From: JAHHUA01 sp036635475
Lineage (GTDB): Bacteria; Bacillota; Clostridia; Oscillospirales; Ruminococcaceae
Assembly (NCBI GenBank): GCA_036635475.1
Contig: JAVWQH010000002.1
Location: 18,448 to 82,447 of the forward strand
Direction of reading: 5' to 3'
Length of the DNA stretch: 64,000 nt
Part shown: positions 61,341 to 64,000 of the stretch, piece after piece
How the letters are laid out: every line of letters begins with the position of its first letter
How positions within the stretch are numbered: the first letter of the stretch is position 1
The notes under the pieces: model-generated
Seen by the model: only the letters and a program-made list of their open reading frames with translations
Told to the model about the DNA's origin: nothing
Database searches by the model: none
Program-made: the position numbers and the translations under genes

Positions 61341-62672
61341 ATGACAAAGAGTGTTTTACTTTCTCTTCTTGAGGAAAAAAAGTTTAAATCAATCCACGAG
61401 GTTTTATCCCAATATAACCCCGTTGACCTTGCTAGTTTGTTTTCGGAACTGAACGAAAAAGATTTGGTTTTGGTCTTTAGAATGTTAGAAAAAACTAAGG
61501 CAGCCGATGTCTTTGCTTATATGGATAACGATATTCGTCAAATGCTTTTATCCGGATTTTCGGACTTGGAAATTCAGTCAATTCTTGAGTCAATGTTTAC
61601 TGATGACGTTGTTGACTTTTTGGAAGATATGCCAGCTAATGTTGTTACCAAACTTTTGGAAAAGGTGGATAAATCTACCCGTACCGACATTAACAAAATA
61701 TTGCAATATGCCGACGGAAGTGTTGGCAGCATAATGACAACTGAGTTTGTTGAGTTAAGACCACAAATGACAATCAAAAATGCTCTTGAAAAAATACGTA
61801 ACGTTGGAATTGAGAGCGAAACAATTTATACTTGCTACGTTGTTGAAAAACAAAAACTTGTTGGTGTTATTTCAGCTAAAACGATGCTTACTAACCCTGA
61901 TACAAGTGTAATTGACGATTTAATGACAGACAATTTTATTTTCGCCAAAACATCTGATGACAGAGAATATACGGCTAACCTTTTCAGAAAATATGGATTG
62001 ATAGCTATTCCTGTTGTTGATGGAGAGGGTTGTATTGTTGGAATTGTAACTTTTGATGATGCTATTGAGGTTTTAACTGAAGAAACAACAGAAGATATTC
62101 ACAAAATGGCGGCTATCACAGCCAGCGATGAATCCTATCTGAAAGCCTCCGTTTTCACTCACGCAAAAAACAGAATTGGTTGGCTTTTGATATTGATGCT
62201 CTCAGCAACAATAACAGGCAGAATACTTGCAAATTACGAAGCAACTTTTGCTGTAATCCCTCTACTTGTTTCATTTATACCAATGCTTATGGATACAGGC
62301 GGAAACTGCGGTTCACAAAGTGCTACATTAGTAATTCGTGGATTAGCTGTTGATGAACTTCATTTTGCAGATTTTTTCAAAATAATCTGGAAAGAATTTA
62401 GAGTTTCACTCCTTGTTGGACTTGTTTTAACATTAGCCAACGGACTTAGAATTTACATTTTTTATCACGATATAAGGCTTACAATTGTAATTTGTGCGTC
62501 ACTTTTATTAACTGTCATAATTGCTAAGTTAGTGGGTTGTTCCTTACCAATTCTTGCTAAAAGATGTGGTCTTGACCCCGCAATAATGGCTGCACCACTT
62601 ATCACAACAATTGTTGATACCTGTTCAATAATGATTTACTTCAAAATTGCTACTATTATTTTAAAACTATAA
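61341..62672 (+). CDS. mgtE: magnesium transporter MgtE
   Basis: The ATG at 61341 lies 7 nt after AGGAGG; 443 residues. An N-terminal helical superhelix domain (about 1-125), two CBS domains (about 130-250, including GSVGSIMTTEFVEL and GLIAIPVVDGEGCIVGIVTFDDAIEVL), a connecting helix and five membrane segments (about 275-443) match MgtE. The signature PMLMDTGGNCGSQSATLVIRGLA (about 313-335) is present. The cytoplasmic domains sense intracellular Mg2+ and gate the channel. The leader contains an attenuator and a possible leader peptide. Confidence 0.95.
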   Translation: MTKSVLLSLLEEKKFKSIHEVLSQYNPVDLASLFSELNEKDLVLVFRMLEKTKAADVFAYMDNDIRQMLLSGFSDLEIQSILESMFTDDVVDFLEDMPANVVTKLLEKVDKSTRTDINKILQYADGSVGSIMTTEFVELRPQMTIKNALEKIRNVGIESETIYTCYVVEKQKLVGVISAKTMLTNPDTSVIDDLMTDNFIFAKTSDDREYTANLFRKYGLIAIPVVDGEGCIVGIVTFDDAIEVLTEETTEDIHKMAAITASDESYLKASVFTHAKNRIGWLLILMLSATITGRILANYEATFAVIPLLVSFIPMLMDTGGNCGSQSATLVIRGLAVDELHFADFFKIIWKEFRVSLLVGLVLTLANGLRIYIFYHDIRLTIVICASLLLTVIIAKLVGCSLPILAKRCGLDPAIMAAPLITTIVDTCSIMIYFKIATIILKL

Positions 62673-62676
62673 TATC

Positions 62677-62721
62677 AAAACTGCCTGAATTTCTATTTGA
62701 AGAATACAGGCAGTTTTTTTG
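62677..62721 (+). terminator. intrinsic terminator after mgtE
   Basis: AAAACTGCCTG / CAGGCAGTTTT arms with a 19-nt loop and seven T. Confidence 0.88.
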
Positions 62722-62892
62722 TTAATTTGTTCATAATTTTCTTTGCAAATATTAATAAAATATGCTATACTTATCGTATTATGAATAAGAATGTCAACAA
62801 TTAACCATTATAAATTATGGAACTTGTTTAATTGAAAATATTAACTTATTCTTCAATCAACCTTTAATTATACTAAAATTGCGGAGGACGTT

Positions 62893-63741
62893 ATGAAAAA
62901 TTCAGGAGTCATCAAGGAGTATTTTTTTATTGCTGTGGGAACTTTTTTGGCAGCATTGGGCGTTTACTATTTTATGGTACCCCAAGATATCGTAACAGGT
63001 GGAGTTTCCGGATTAGCAATTGTTATTGCTAAGTTTTTACCTTTACCAATTTCGCTTATCACTTTGATTATCAACGGTTTGCTATTGATAATTGGCTTTA
63101 CTTTTTTGGGAAAAGAGTTTGGAATGAAAACTGTTTATTCATCAATACTTTTTTCGTTTTTCATCTATCTGATGGAAACATTTTACCCTGTAACCGCTTC
63201 CTTAACAGATATGGTTTGGTTGGATTTAGTTATGTCAGTAATCATTTCTAGTTTTGGACTTTCAATCGTTTTCAACCAAAATGCTTCCACTGGAGGAACA
63301 GATATTTTAGCAAGAATTTTCAACAAGTCATTAAACGTTGAAATAGGAACAGGCTTGTTGCTTGCTGATGCCTTTGTTGTTGGTTCTTCTATAATTGCTT
63401 TCGGGTTAAAAACCGGTCTAGTCGGTGCTTTAGGTTGGTTCTTAGCAGGACTTTCAATTAACTATTTCATTGATGGTTTCACAATCAAAAAAGAAGTTAC
63501 AATTATGACCAACAAAGCTGAGGAAATTCGCAACTTTATTCTAGGAGATATGTCAAGAGGATTGACTGTTTATGATGCAAGAGGCGGATATACCAATGAA
63601 GATAAGGAAATTATTGTAACAGTTTTGGACAAAAACGAGTATTATACTTTGAAAAAAGCCATTAAAAATATTGACCCAAATGTATTTTTGATAGTACGCA
63701 CAGTTCACGAAGTTCTTGGGGAAGGCTTTGCAGGATTTTAA
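62893..63741 (+). CDS. YitT-family membrane protein (DUF161 plus DUF2179)
   Basis: A 282-residue protein with about five membrane segments in the first 190 residues (QDIVTGGVSGLAIVIAKFLPLPISLITLIINGLLLIIGF in outline, NQNASTGGTDILARIFNKSLNVEIGTGLLLADAFVV) and a C-terminal soluble DUF2179 domain (about 195-282: VTIMTNKAEEIRNFILGDMSRGLTVYDARGGYTNEDKEIIVTVLDKNEY). The architecture is the standard Firmicute YitT family, whose transport or signalling role is not known. The ATG follows GCGGAGG. It is monocistronic and ends near a long hairpin. Confidence 0.93.
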   Translation: MKNSGVIKEYFFIAVGTFLAALGVYYFMVPQDIVTGGVSGLAIVIAKFLPLPISLITLIINGLLLIIGFTFLGKEFGMKTVYSSILFSFFIYLMETFYPVTASLTDMVWLDLVMSVIISSFGLSIVFNQNASTGGTDILARIFNKSLNVEIGTGLLLADAFVVGSSIIAFGLKTGLVGALGWFLAGLSINYFIDGFTIKKEVTIMTNKAEEIRNFILGDMSRGLTVYDARGGYTNEDKEIIVTVLDKNEYYTLKKAIKNIDPNVFLIVRTVHEVLGEGFAGF

Positions 63742-63844
63742 AATTATATACAACTAAATGTAGTTAGCGAGATAATTCAATATCTATAATGATATTTATT
63801 TCTGCTTATTTCCAACATTTCAAGTAGTTTCCCATAAAATTAAT

Positions 63845-63927
63845 GTAGAGCATAATTTGCGAAAATCCGTTTAAATGGAATTGTAAGTATCCATTTAAAG
63901 GAGGCGCAAATTATGCTCTACTTTTTT
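63845..63927 (+). terminator. long two-tier inverted repeat with terminator T run
   Basis: Outer arms GTAGAGCATAATTTGCG (63845-63861) and its perfect complement (63905-63921) enclose inner arms TTTAAATGG (63870-63878) and CCATTTAAA (63891-63899); six T follow. It probably ends yitT transcription. The outer 17-bp perfect arms and separate inner stem are longer than a terminator needs. Confidence 0.7.
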
Positions 63928-63938
63928 GAATTATTTAA

Positions 63939-64000
63939 TTAGTCTTCAATTGGTTGTGTGTTATAAAGATTTGTGCCTTCACTGTCAATAATAACAATAG
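63939..64000 (-). CDS. C-terminal end of an unidentified gene
   Basis: On the minus strand a frame open from the window edge ends with TAA at 63939-63941, giving the last 19-20 residues IVIIDSEGTNLYNTQPIED. The frame is consistent to the edge. It is too short to assign. The long inverted repeat lies just downstream of its stop. Confidence 0.4.
   Translation of the reverse strand, partial: IVIIDSEGTNLYNTQPIED

Overview
The window is AT-rich DNA from a low-GC Gram-positive bacterium. Most likely it is an uncultured or gut-type member of the Clostridia. The support is strong AGGAGG ribosome binding sites with many TTG and GTG starts, a T-box leader on thrS, an L19-type leader on rplS, lipoboxes on binding proteins, and typical Firmicute families (YitT, MgtE, PadR plus HAAS-prefixed permease, YtrA-type GntR, zf-HC2). 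No outer-membrane genes, tRNA, rRNA, insertion sequence, phage or CRISPR array were seen. One 100-N scaffold gap lies at 32531-32630 inside a tandem repeat.

Layout. 0-9.3 kb: a DUF975 membrane protein, cobalamin adenosyltransferase and a histidine phosphatase; an XRE regulator; a polar amino-acid ABC transporter; an RluA pseudouridine synthase; small membrane proteins, including a zf-HC2/YfjL-like pair; a methyltransferase. 9.4-12.6 kb: one large soluble PAS hybrid histidine kinase. 13.5-15.8 kb: an unrecognised lipoprotein and a membrane protein ending in a J-domain. 16-19.2 kb: a WbpA/WbpD/WbpE-like nucleotide-sugar operon that lacks the WbpB step. 20-34 kb: two very large exported proteins in tandem, a 3023-residue protein built of about 21 atrophied-Ig modules and an M6 (InhA-type) metalloprotease with a repetitive linker. 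34-40 kb: a MtaA-like methyltransferase, a PadR-controlled SEDS-family protein and an orphan helicase-nuclease. 40-41.8 kb: a probable preQ1 riboswitch controlling a radical SAM enzyme and a YhhQ transporter, which looks like queuosine salvage. 42-56 kb: NfeD/SPFH, cyclophilin, a GHL10-amidase fusion with altered catalytic residues, thrS, a polysaccharide deacetylase, rplS, fRMsr, a degenerate GGDEF-EAL protein and a chemoreceptor. 56-59 kb: a zinc-type ABC transporter with its Fur-family regulator and a perfect 14-bp-arm palindrome over the promoter. 59-61 kb: a YtrA-type GntR and ABC exporter. 61-64 kb: MgtE behind an unusual leader (short Cys-containing ORF plus attenuator) and YitT.

Most of the window is housekeeping and envelope physiology. 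The points most worth a second look are the mgtE leader, the preQ1/radical SAM/YhhQ unit, the J-domain membrane protein with its lipoprotein, the exported giant pair, the active-site-substituted amidase and the helicase-nuclease. Start codons were corrected from ribosome binding sites where noted. Function calls rest on motif reading by eye, not on database searches.
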